From positions 1 to 10,516 of the forward strand of contig CAMQEO010000038.1 in assembly GCA_946999785.1 (NCBI GenBank): a DNA stretch of 10,516 nucleotides, read 5' to 3'. The notes below the pieces were generated by a model, which searched no databases, was not told the origin of the DNA, and saw only the letters and a list, made by a program, of their open reading frames with translations. Made by a program: the position numbers and the translations under genes. Numbering within the stretch: position 1 is the stretch's first letter; each line of letters begins with the position of its first letter. The DNA is from an uncultured Atopobium sp. Lineage in GTDB: Bacteria > Actinomycetota > Coriobacteriia > Coriobacteriales > Atopobiaceae. Positions 1 through 6,313 of the stretch are shown here, one piece after another.

Positions 1-5
1 CAAAA

Positions 6-641
6 CTAAAGGGACAGCTGAGGAAAGGTTTTGCGTATATCAGCATAAAGCCTTGAGAACACCTCTTGCGGTGTCCCTTCCCCCGAAATAAACGTAACCC
101 GTTGTGGCTGAAGACGAGCAAGCTTTTTATACGCTTTTTGAACGTCTTGTTGGAAGGCAAGCCCTTCCTGCTCAAGCCTGTCAACACTCGTTTTAGTAGC
201 ACGCGCATATGCACAAGCAACATCTACATCAAGCACATATGTTTTATGCGGAACAATGCCACATGAACCAAGGTCATTTGCTCGAAGTACCATATCTTCT
301 GCCAACTTGCGACCACCATACTGATATGCATAAGTTGAATCAAAATACCTATCACATAAAACTATAAAACCTTGCGCTAAAGCAGGTTTAATAACTTCAT
401 GGACAAGCTGTGCGCGAGCGGCTTCATACAAGAGCAGCTCACACTCAGAAGACATGGCAGTATGCGCAGGGTCTAATACAAGAGCTCGTATTGCCTCAGA
501 AATAGACGTGCCACCAGGTTCGCGCAAGCAAGACACCTTATAAGAAGCCTCTTCAAAACACGATCTTAGAAGTTGTACTTGTGTAGACTTGCCACAGCCA
601 TCCACACCTTCAAGTGTTATAAATAAACCCGATGCACTCAT
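6..641 (-). CDS. tmk: Thymidylate kinase (dTMP kinase)
   Basis: This cytosolic enzyme phosphorylates dTMP to dTDP with ATP, an essential step in dTTP supply. The 211-residue product has the usual family length and all the expected motifs. The P-loop GVDGCGKST spans residues 12-20, the dTMP-site motif REPGGT residues 40-45, and the DRYFDSTYAYQYGGR signature begins at D97. The LID region lies around R147-E157 (R-x7-R, then E-x-E). The signature normally reads AYQGxGR; here it is AYQYGGR, a mild variant. The ATG start overlaps the topA stop as ATGA (638-641), and only a weak Shine-Dalgarno-like AAGAG precedes it, so it is probably translated by coupling to topA. The gene is complete and ends in TAG. 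It is the last gene of the operon seen here. In related bacteria holB often follows, but that would lie outside the window. Confidence 0.97.
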   Translation of the reverse strand: MSASGLFITLEGVDGCGKSTQVQLLRSCFEEASYKVSCLREPGGTSISEAIRALVLDPAHTAMSSECELLLYEAARAQLVHEVIKPALAQGFIVLCDRYFDSTYAYQYGGRKLAEDMVLRANDLGSCGIVPHKTYVLDVDVACAYARATKTSVDRLEQEGLAFQQDVQKAYKKLARLQPQRVTFISGEGTPQEVFSRLYADIRKTFPQLSL

Positions 642-3226
642 GATGAGCTCTTTTGAGTTGAGCGCGCAGTAGATGTTTTTTTGCGAGCAGTACCTGATGT
701 GCGCTTGGTAGTTGCTTTTTTACGTGCAGATGTCTTACGTGAAGATGCTTTACGCGAAGACGTTTTCTTTGCCGCAGCATTTTTCTTAAGCGGACAATTC
801 ATATTAACGCATATCTTCCAAGGCCCACGTTGTGTTTGCACCTCTACAATAGGAGCACCGCATTCAGGGCACGTCTGCTGTGTAGCTGTGAGCGCACCGC
901 GTTGAGGCAAAGGATAGCTTGTCTGACATTCATCATAATTTTCGCAACGAATAAAACGCTTGGCTGTTTTTTCGCTTTTATGCGCAATAAGCTTGCAATC
1001 TTTACCTGCCTGTGCACACGTTTGGCAAACACCAACAACTATATCGGGCTCTAGATTACTAGGACATGCAGGATTAATACAAATTTCAAACGCACGTTGT
1101 CTAAAGGGATGAACTTTTACGCGAGGCGCTTTACACGTTTCGCACCTGCTTTTTTCGCCTTCAAGCGCTTCAATGCGACCAGTAGGCACAGGATACGTTA
1201 CGTTGCAATCGGGCCATCCAACACAGCCAACAAAATTTGAGCGCGTTTTTGCAGAACTTTTCATTACAAGATCTTTACCGCACTCTGGACAAACGCCAAC
1301 CTTAGCATCAGCGGTAACTGCGTCAGAAATTGCTTCGCCTAAGTCTTGAACATGGTCAATAAGCGTTCCCATAACAGATGCTAACAAAGCACGTGAATGG
1401 TCAACAACGTGCTCTTGCGATGAGCCTCCTTCTGCAACGCACGTCATGTCTTCTTCAAGCTGAGAAGTCATGTTTGAACTGGTAATATGTGGTGCATATT
1501 GAGTAAGCGCGTCAATCACCGCACAACCAAGCTGACTTGCTTCAACAGGATCGCCTTTCAGATATTTAACATCATACAAACGCTGAATAATGGAAGCGCG
1601 CGTTGACTTAGTTCCCAAACCGTGCTTTTCCATTTCCTGAATAAGGCGACCTTGGCTGTAACGCGCAGGTGGCTCGGTTTGTTTAGCGTCCATGTTCATA
1701 TCATGAACCGACAAAACATCACCTTGCGAAACCGCAGGTAATTGTTCGTCTTTATGAAGCCCATACGGATATATTGCCCTAAATCCAAGGGTAGTAATAA
1801 CGGTTCCCGAAGAAACAAACGGCTCATCGGCAATAGTAAGCTTAAGCTTTGTGTTTTGTGCTACTGAAGGCGCAGAAAGCGTGGCTAGGAAGCGCCGTGC
1901 AATTAAGTTGTAAAGTTTCCACGCTGCAGCGTCTAATTTTGTAGAATCAGCAGCAGCCGTTGGATAAATGGGAGGATGGTCGGTAGTTTGTTGCTTTCCT
2001 CGTGTTGGCACAAGCTTTTCTTGTGCCAACAGCTCATTACAATACGGGCGATACTGAGGTACTTGCGCTAGATTTTTTACACAAGCGCGAAGATTGAGCG
2101 ATGAGGGATATACCGTGTTATCTACACGCGGATACGAAATCAAACCCTCCATATACAAAGACTCAGCCAGACGCATCGTACGCGCAGGAGAAATACCCTC
2201 GGCAGCAGCGGCGGCTTGTAAAGATGTGGTATTAAAGGGCGCAGGAGGACGCGTTGTGCGCGATTTTTCTTCGATTTCCTCAACAGTTGCCGAGCGTGCG
2301 TTACGCACTCGGCTAAACGCTGCATTTGCCTGTTCTTTGTCCTTAAAACGAACTATAGCATGTGTCGTCTTAAATTTTTCATCTGCACGGGCGTCTGGCG
2401 TTACAGACAACATGCCCGAAATAACCCAATAGTCCTCGGGGATAAAAGCGTCACGTTCACGCTCTTTTTCTACAACCAATGCAAGCGTAGGAGTTTGCAC
2501 ACGACCAGCTGAGCGAACGTTACCCAATCCGCTAAATTTTGCCATCGTAAGGTAGCGAGTAAGAACAGCACCCCAAATAAGATCAATATATTGACGGCTT
2601 TCGCCTGCATCCGCCAAGTTTTGATCGAGCTTAACTAAATGCTCAAACGCATGGTCAATCTCGGCCTGAGTAAAAGCGGAATACCGCGCGCGAAAAACTG
2701 GAACGTCCGCAGCAACCTGTTGCATTTGATGAAGTGCATCAGATCCAATAAGTTCACCTTCACGGTCAAAGTCTGTTGCAATAATGATGGTATCCGCTTT
2801 TTTAGCCAAATTTTTAAGCGCACGGATAATACCTTTTTCGGCAGGAAGCTTTTCTATGGGCGACCATATCAAATACGGCAAACTGGGAACTTTCCAGCCC
2901 TTAATATCAATACCATCACTTAAGTAAGGTTTGCGTTTAGATTCAAACGGAGGACACGCTAACTCTTTTGGCAGATGAGCAGAAAGAATCTCACCTTCCT
3001 CGGTAAGTGCATACCATCCCATTGACTTTTTATAGTGTAATTCATGAGGAAAATCGGGTGCCATGATGTGACCGCGAAGTCCAATGGTCACGCAATCGGT
3101 ACCGTCATACTTAAAACGATAAACAGGTGTATCGTAAACTTTATCTACAACCGGCTTGCCCGCCTTTGACAACAAGCGTGCTATCTGTTGCGCAGCGTCG
3201 TTTTTCTCGGTAACGATAAGTTTCAA
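638..3226 (-). CDS. topA: DNA topoisomerase I (type IA), archaeal-like active site, four C4 zinc motifs
   Basis: A type IA topoisomerase that relaxes negative supercoils through a 5'-phosphotyrosine intermediate. The 862-residue product begins with a TOPRIM domain: E7 in VTEKND, then D152, D154 and E156 in ATDFDREGE. The catalytic tyrosine is Y365 in LISYPRVDNTVYP, followed by R367. Most bacterial TopA proteins read SYMRTDS at this place; the YPRxDNTVYP form resembles archaeal-type TopA, as far as I recall. The C-terminus carries four C4 zinc-binding motifs: C646/C649/C668/C674, C695/C698/C716/C721, C734/C737/C761/C767 (with an extra C744) and C786/C789/C806/C811. A tail rich in Lys, Arg, Ser and Thr (about 814-862) follows, like the basic tails of actinobacterial TopA. 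The start is TTG at 3224-3226, preceded by GAGGAGG four bases upstream; no in-frame ATG fits better. The gene overlaps tmk by 4 nt. Confidence 0.97.
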   Translation of the reverse strand: MKLIVTEKNDAAQQIARLLSKAGKPVVDKVYDTPVYRFKYDGTDCVTIGLRGHIMAPDFPHELHYKKSMGWYALTEEGEILSAHLPKELACPPFESKRKPYLSDGIDIKGWKVPSLPYLIWSPIEKLPAEKGIIRALKNLAKKADTIIIATDFDREGELIGSDALHQMQQVAADVPVFRARYSAFTQAEIDHAFEHLVKLDQNLADAGESRQYIDLIWGAVLTRYLTMAKFSGLGNVRSAGRVQTPTLALVVEKERERDAFIPEDYWVISGMLSVTPDARADEKFKTTHAIVRFKDKEQANAAFSRVRNARSATVEEIEEKSRTTRPPAPFNTTSLQAAAAAEGISPARTMRLAESLYMEGLISYPRVDNTVYPSSLNLRACVKNLAQVPQYRPYCNELLAQEKLVPTRGKQQTTDHPPIYPTAAADSTKLDAAAWKLYNLIARRFLATLSAPSVAQNTKLKLTIADEPFVSSGTVITTLGFRAIYPYGLHKDEQLPAVSQGDVLSVHDMNMDAKQTEPPARYSQGRLIQEMEKHGLGTKSTRASIIQRLYDVKYLKGDPVEASQLGCAVIDALTQYAPHITSSNMTSQLEEDMTCVAEGGSSQEHVVDHSRALLASVMGTLIDHVQDLGEAISDAVTADAKVGVCPECGKDLVMKSSAKTRSNFVGCVGWPDCNVTYPVPTGRIEALEGEKSRCETCKAPRVKVHPFRQRAFEICINPACPSNLEPDIVVGVCQTCAQAGKDCKLIAHKSEKTAKRFIRCENYDECQTSYPLPQRGALTATQQTCPECGAPIVEVQTQRGPWKICVNMNCPLKKNAAAKKTSSRKASSRKTSARKKATTKRTSGTARKKTSTARSTQKSSS

Positions 3227-3267
3227 AATGCCTCCTCATACTCAAGTGTTAGTATCAGAGTTTTCCT

Positions 3268-3312
3268 GCTAGATATGCTAGATACGCTAGATACGCTAGA
3301 TACGCTAGATAT
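3268..3312. repeat. Five-copy 9-bp tandem repeat at the tatC 3' end
   Basis: Five adjacent 9-bp units read GCTAGATAT, then GCTAGATAC three times, then GCTAGATAT on the plus strand. On the coding (minus) strand this is CATATCTAG, three CGTATCTAG and a final CATATCTAG. The first coding-strand unit contains the tatC stop, so TAG recurs in the same frame five times (3305-3307, 3296-3298, 3287-3289, 3278-3280, 3269-3271). The units are nearly perfect, which suggests slippage-generated copies of the tatC end. The array fills more than half of the tatC-topA spacer. No function can be read from it. Confidence 0.95.
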
Positions 3313-4084
3313 GTTCGCTGTATTCTTCGCGCGTCCACGAAAGCGATGCTTTGCCATGACGAACAATAAGAACATAGCGTGCAATGGTCAAAGCAATCTC
3401 GTAGAGAGCAACTAATGCAGCAAACATCAAAATCATAGTAACTGGAGATGCATCAGGCGTAACAACACTAGAAATAATAAGCAACCCAACGTAAATAAAA
3501 CGCCATTGTTGCCTGAAAACTTTATAGGGAACCAAGTGGAAAATTGACAGGTAAAAAATTACTAGTGGCAACTGAAATGCAAATCCAAAACCAATCTCCA
3601 AAAGCATAATAATATTAAGATAATCTTCAGCATCGGGTGCAACAGTTGCAAAGCCGGTAATTTGGTCAATCATCCAACCGATAGCTGCTTGTTGTATAAC
3701 AATATAGCAGAATGCCATACCAAACAAAAACAAGAACACCATAGCCGCAACCGTAGGAATAACCCATTTTTGCTCATTGGGCTTAAGCGCAGGTAGACAA
3801 AATCCAAGCATCTCCCAGATAATGATAGGGGCTGCAATAATAATGCCAAAGAAAATAGCAACCTTAAAACGTATGGTAAAGCCACCAAGCACCGTCAACA
3901 CCATCAAATGAGAGCCTTCGGGCAAAGAAGCTCTAATTGGATCCATAAGAAAGTCTATAAGCACAGGCGTTGCAGCATAAACAATAAGAGCAGTTACCAC
4001 AACAGATACTACGATAATGGTAAGACGTCTACGAAGTTCGCCCAAATGATCAAGTAAGGGCATACGAGCAGGACCTACTGGCAT
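3305..4084 (-). CDS. tatC: Sec-independent protein translocase subunit TatC
   Basis: TatC is the multi-spanning membrane receptor for twin-arginine signal peptides and works with TatA/TatB to export folded proteins. The 259-residue product has about six hydrophobic segments (roughly 20-38, 69-92, 108-130, 155-176, 194-208, 213-235). Family marks include the N-terminal HLGELRRR (13-20, with E16 and R18), the first cytoplasmic loop LPALKPNEQK with E104 (matching the conserved Glu near position 103 of E. coli TatC), and VVTPDASP with D211. The ATG at 4084 is preferred because AAGGAGG lies seven bases upstream, inside the 3' end of the tatA gene. A second ATG at codon 8 lacks such a site. The start overlaps the tatA stop by 10 nt, implying translational coupling. 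The stop TAG lies inside a tandem repeat. Confidence 0.97.
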   Translation of the reverse strand: MPVGPARMPLLDHLGELRRRLTIIVVSVVVTALIVYAATPVLIDFLMDPIRASLPEGSHLMVLTVLGGFTIRFKVAIFFGIIIAAPIIIWEMLGFCLPALKPNEQKWVIPTVAAMVFLFLFGMAFCYIVIQQAAIGWMIDQITGFATVAPDAEDYLNIIMLLEIGFGFAFQLPLVIFYLSIFHLVPYKVFRQQWRFIYVGLLIISSVVTPDASPVTMILMFAALVALYEIALTIARYVLIVRHGKASLSWTREEYSEHI

Positions 4085-4848
4085 GAGGGTTCCTCCTTCT
4101 GTGTTGTGTCTTCACCTGTAGGCGTAGATGTAGACTCAGGTTTTGCGCATGCACCACCGAAAGCGTCTTGTGCAAGTTCTGGCTCATAATGGTCGCGCGC
4201 ATCTGCGGTTTGTGCAAGCGTTTGTTTTGGTTTGAGCGCATAAAGCGCACGCGCGCTTAAAGGATTAGGCGCGGCTGACGCGCCTACATCCGCTTGCTCG
4301 CCAGACTTTTCTGCAGCTATCTGTGATGTTGTATCACAAGAGATGCTTTCTTCTCCAACTTGGTTAACCTTGGGTTTTGAAGGCTCTACATCGCTGTGGA
4401 CAGGCTTTTTTTGCTCGGTCTTTGTGCTTGAAAGCGTATCAAGTTGTTCTTGCTGTGCGCGCTCAAGCTTTTCCTGTGCGCGCTTTTCGCGTTCCTGCTT
4501 TTCTTTTTCCAAACGTGCACGACGCTGGGCAAACGATTCTTTTCTCACAGAAGGATCTGAAGAGTTCTCATCACCGTCGTCTGCAATATCGGCGTCATCA
4601 GAGAGCGCATCATGTAAGCCTTGCGTCTTCTTTTGAGCCGCATCATCGTTTCCGGTACCGTTAACAGCATCGTTCATAGGGTTTATAACTTCTGTTTGTA
4701 CAACTTCGTTAAAGTCTTCCTGCGCTTGCCTAAATTGTTTGAGTACGCGACCAATAGTTCTTCCCATACCCGGCAGTTTATCGGGACCAAACAGCAAAAA
4801 TCCAAATAACGCAATAAGGGCAAGCTCTGTTTCGCTAATTCCAAACAC
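4075..4848 (-). CDS. tatA: TatA/TatB-family twin-arginine translocase subunit with long charged tail
   Basis: The first 50 or so residues are a textbook TatA/TatB unit. A short hydrophobic helix (about 5-20) is followed by the hinge FGPDKLP (20-26) and an amphipathic helix (about 27-50). Position 8 is Glu (MFGISETE), as in E. coli TatB rather than the Gln common in TatA, so it may act as TatB or do both jobs; only one family member is present here. Residues 51-257 form a very long polar tail with acidic stretches (82-98) and a strongly charged predicted coiled coil (about 101-136, rich in Arg, Glu, Lys and Gln), then low-complexity sequence. TatA proteins are usually 60-100 residues and TatB under about 200. 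The start is GTG at 4846-4848 with AAGGAGG five bases upstream. The gene overlaps tatC by 10 nt and begins 14 bp after the STAS gene. Family confidence is high; the A versus B choice is open. Confidence 0.9.
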   Translation of the reverse strand: MFGISETELALIALFGFLLFGPDKLPGMGRTIGRVLKQFRQAQEDFNEVVQTEVINPMNDAVNGTGNDDAAQKKTQGLHDALSDDADIADDGDENSSDPSVRKESFAQRRARLEKEKQEREKRAQEKLERAQQEQLDTLSSTKTEQKKPVHSDVEPSKPKVNQVGEESISCDTTSQIAAEKSGEQADVGASAAPNPLSARALYALKPKQTLAQTADARDHYEPELAQDAFGGACAKPESTSTPTGEDTTQKEEPSCQ

Positions 4849-4862
4849 AAAAGCCTCCTTGT

Positions 4863-5177
4863 TTATGATTGAGAAATGCCCAGCTCTTCACATACGCCAA
4901 GCATAGAAAATATACGAAGAACATTACGCTGTGGATGGATAACCTGCGTATTCACGCCACATGTTGTTCCTTGATGAGCCATACCAACCAATACGCCAAT
5001 GCCTGTTGAATCGATGTAGCTCATATGCTCTATATCTATAGTGAGCTGTTTAATGTTATCGGAAAGCGCGTCTTGCAATTTTGTACGTAACTCATCGGCA
5101 CACGACACGTCCACTTCACCAGAAACGCTCACGATACCTTGCGTTTGTTCATGCGTATATGTAATAGAAAGTGACAT
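4863..5177 (-). CDS. STAS-domain anti-anti-sigma factor-like protein (SpoIIAA/RsbV type)
   Basis: A single-domain STAS protein of 104 residues. Proteins of this type bind an anti-sigma kinase (RsbW/SpoIIAB class) and release a sigma factor; phosphorylation of one serine switches them off. The hallmark motif MSYIDSTGIGVLVG is present, and its Ser (residue 57, in IDST) matches the phosphorylated serine of SpoIIAA. The N-terminal strand pattern (VSVSGEVDV) is also typical. I choose the ATG at 5175-5177 because AGGGG lies five bases upstream. An in-frame GTG at 5181-5183 would add two residues but overlaps that ribosome site. No kinase partner or sigma factor gene is in the window, so its partner is unknown. 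It lies 28 bp after the TPR gene and 14 bp before tatA, so it is probably co-transcribed with both. Confidence 0.9.
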   Translation of the reverse strand: MSLSITYTHEQTQGIVSVSGEVDVSCADELRTKLQDALSDNIKQLTIDIEHMSYIDSTGIGVLVGMAHQGTTCGVNTQVIHPQRNVLRIFSMLGVCEELGISQS

Positions 5178-5205
5178 ATTCACCCCTCATTCGTGTGGTT
5201 ATTGT

Positions 5206-6123
5206 CTATTGATTGGTGTTTAGTTTATCAACGAGATCTTGATTATCACTAGATTCACTAGACTTTTGTTCTTGTTGCTGAGCCACAATTTCTTCTTGTT
5301 TCAAACGCATAAGATGTGTGTTTGCCAGTGTTGCAATTCCATACTCATTATGTGAATCGGCATCTTTTGCTTTTTGGAACGAAGATTTTGCTTCGGACTT
5401 ATTGCCTTGTGACTCATAGATGATGCCCAAATTAACCCATGCTGGCGCATAATCTCCTTGATCGAGAATGCTTTGGATTTGTTGCTGAGCAGATGAAGCA
5501 TCACCTTGATAGAAGGTGCACATTGCCTTGTTTACGCGCACTGCTTTAGAGTCCTTAAGCGCAAGATAAGCATCAAAATACGATTGTGCTTTAGCAAAAC
5601 ATTGCGCCACATTTTGTTTGTCTGAATCACTTTGCGCTTTGCCACGTACTGCCTGTCCACGCGCAAAATAGGCGTTTCCCAAGTTAAGTAAAGCCGCCAA
5701 ATCGTGGTCATCTTTTTTAAGGCGTGCTTCGTATCTATCAATAAGCACACTAAACTCGTCTTTAACATCTGTTGAAGCGTCTTGTGATTTGCCGGATGTG
5801 CTTTTATCCACACTTCCATCATCTTCTTGGGCGCTTTTTGCTTGATCTTGGGCGTCTTTTTGTGCTTGTTGCTGTGCTTGATGCGAAAATATCGGCGCTA
5901 ATGACGGCAACATCATACCCAACGCCATAAGAACACCAAAAACAACAACGCCTACCTCAAACCATTTCTTCTTACGATCTTTTGCTTGTTGCTCGGGACT
6001 TTTCACGCGATTTTTGTCGCGCTCTTCCTGCAACTTTTGAGCACGCTGTTGACGCCTGTGCGAAGCAGCTGATTTCATACCCGCTGCTCGCTTGTGCGTT
6101 GCTCTGGAGCTCATATGCGTCAT
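5206..6123 (-). CDS. Membrane-anchored TPR-repeat protein
   Basis: A 305-residue protein of unknown specific role. It has a strongly basic, Gln/Arg-rich N-terminus (about 1-54), one hydrophobic segment (about 55-79, beginning WFEVGVVVFG), a Gln/Asp/Ser-rich linker (about 80-120) and a C-terminal region with tetratricopeptide-like helical pairs (about 140-265). The clearest repeats are ALLNLGNAYFARG, RVNKAMCTFYQGD and APAWVNLGIIYESQGN. Lysines just before the membrane helix suggest an N-in topology with the TPR region outside the cell. I choose the ATG at 6121-6123 because GGAAAGG lies eight bases upstream. The reading frame stays open to an ATG at 6168 (15 more residues), but that start lacks a ribosome site. 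It appears to head the minus-strand series leading into STAS and Tat genes. A scaffold or envelope-assembly role is plausible but is inference only. Confidence 0.8.
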   Translation of the reverse strand: MTHMSSRATHKRAAGMKSAASHRRQQRAQKLQEERDKNRVKSPEQQAKDRKKKWFEVGVVVFGVLMALGMMLPSLAPIFSHQAQQQAQKDAQDQAKSAQEDDGSVDKSTSGKSQDASTDVKDEFSVLIDRYEARLKKDDHDLAALLNLGNAYFARGQAVRGKAQSDSDKQNVAQCFAKAQSYFDAYLALKDSKAVRVNKAMCTFYQGDASSAQQQIQSILDQGDYAPAWVNLGIIYESQGNKSEAKSSFQKAKDADSHNEYGIATLANTHLMRLKQEEIVAQQQEQKSSESSDNQDLVDKLNTNQ

Positions 6124-6170
6124 AACAAAAACCTTTCCGTACAATAAAGGTAACATTCGTTTAAGCATCA

Positions 6171-6185
6171 GATACTGTGCGTATC
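6171..6185. promoter_or_regulatory. Small inverted repeat GATAC-N5-GTATC
   Basis: Perfect 5-bp arms GATAC (6171-6175) and GTATC (6181-6185) flank five bases, about 50 bp upstream of the preferred TPR start. The symmetry would suit a dimeric regulator or a small leader hairpin. A 5-bp dyad can easily arise by chance in AT-rich DNA. Confidence 0.25.
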
Positions 6186-6210
6186 AAATAAAAAAGTCTA
6201 AGAGATGTAC

Positions 6211-6233
6211 TGCAAACGCATATACGTTATGCA
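6211..6233. promoter_or_regulatory. Imperfect 23-bp palindrome upstream of the TPR-led operon
   Basis: The arms TGCAAACG (6211-6218) and CGTTATGCA (6225-6233) are complementary except for one bulged base, around a 6-base centre CATATA. This could be an operator or a hairpin. It lies about 90-110 bp upstream of the preferred TPR start codon. No regulator family can be assigned from the sequence. Confidence 0.35.
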
Positions 6234-6292
6234 GACATATACATATGACTATAACTCATAGTTTCTTTATATGTGAGACAAACTTATTCATC

Positions 6293-6313
6293 CTTAATTA
6301 AACTGAAATTAAG
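6293..6313 (-). terminator. AT-rich hairpin at the aminotransferase stop codon (weak)
   Basis: The arms CTTAATT (6293-6299) and AATTAAG (6307-6313) are perfect 7-bp complements around a 7-base loop, with the aminotransferase TAA inside one arm. The stem has only one G:C pair and is not followed by a T-run on the minus strand. It is therefore a poor intrinsic terminator, and transcripts may read through toward the TPR gene. Confidence 0.2.

Larger units (their letters stand above)
6124..6308. promoter_or_regulatory. AT-rich non-coding region upstream of the TPR-STAS-Tat-TopA-Tmk series
   Basis: This 185-bp stretch separates the end of the aminotransferase gene from the start of the TPR gene, both on the minus strand. 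It is AT-rich, has no credible ORF, and holds two dyads described separately (6171-6185 and 6211-6233). The 7-bp CATATAC is repeated at 6219-6225 and 6236-6242. It is the natural place for the operon promoter, but I could not find a convincing -35/-10 pair on the minus strand. Confidence 0.4.

Noticed and set aside
2094..2432. 112-codon plus-strand ORF
   Set aside because: It is antisense to the catalytic core of topA and looks like a shadow of its codon use.
3268..3312. CRISPR-like array
   Set aside because: The units are 9 bp and directly adjacent without spacers, so this is a simple tandem repeat.
3188..3415. Plus-strand ORF through the tandem repeat (a run of Leu-Asp-Thr)
   Set aside because: It overlaps topA and tatC on the opposite strand, has no ribosome site, and its repeat peptide is only a reading of the 9-bp DNA repeat.
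4343..4664. Two plus-strand ORFs rich in Ser, Cys, Arg and Phe
   Set aside because: They are antisense shadows of the Lys/Glu/Asp-rich tail of the TatA/TatB protein.
6124..6168. 15-residue N-terminal extension of the TPR protein from ATG 6168
   Set aside because: No Shine-Dalgarno precedes it, whereas ATG 6121-6123 has GGAAAGG at a good distance.
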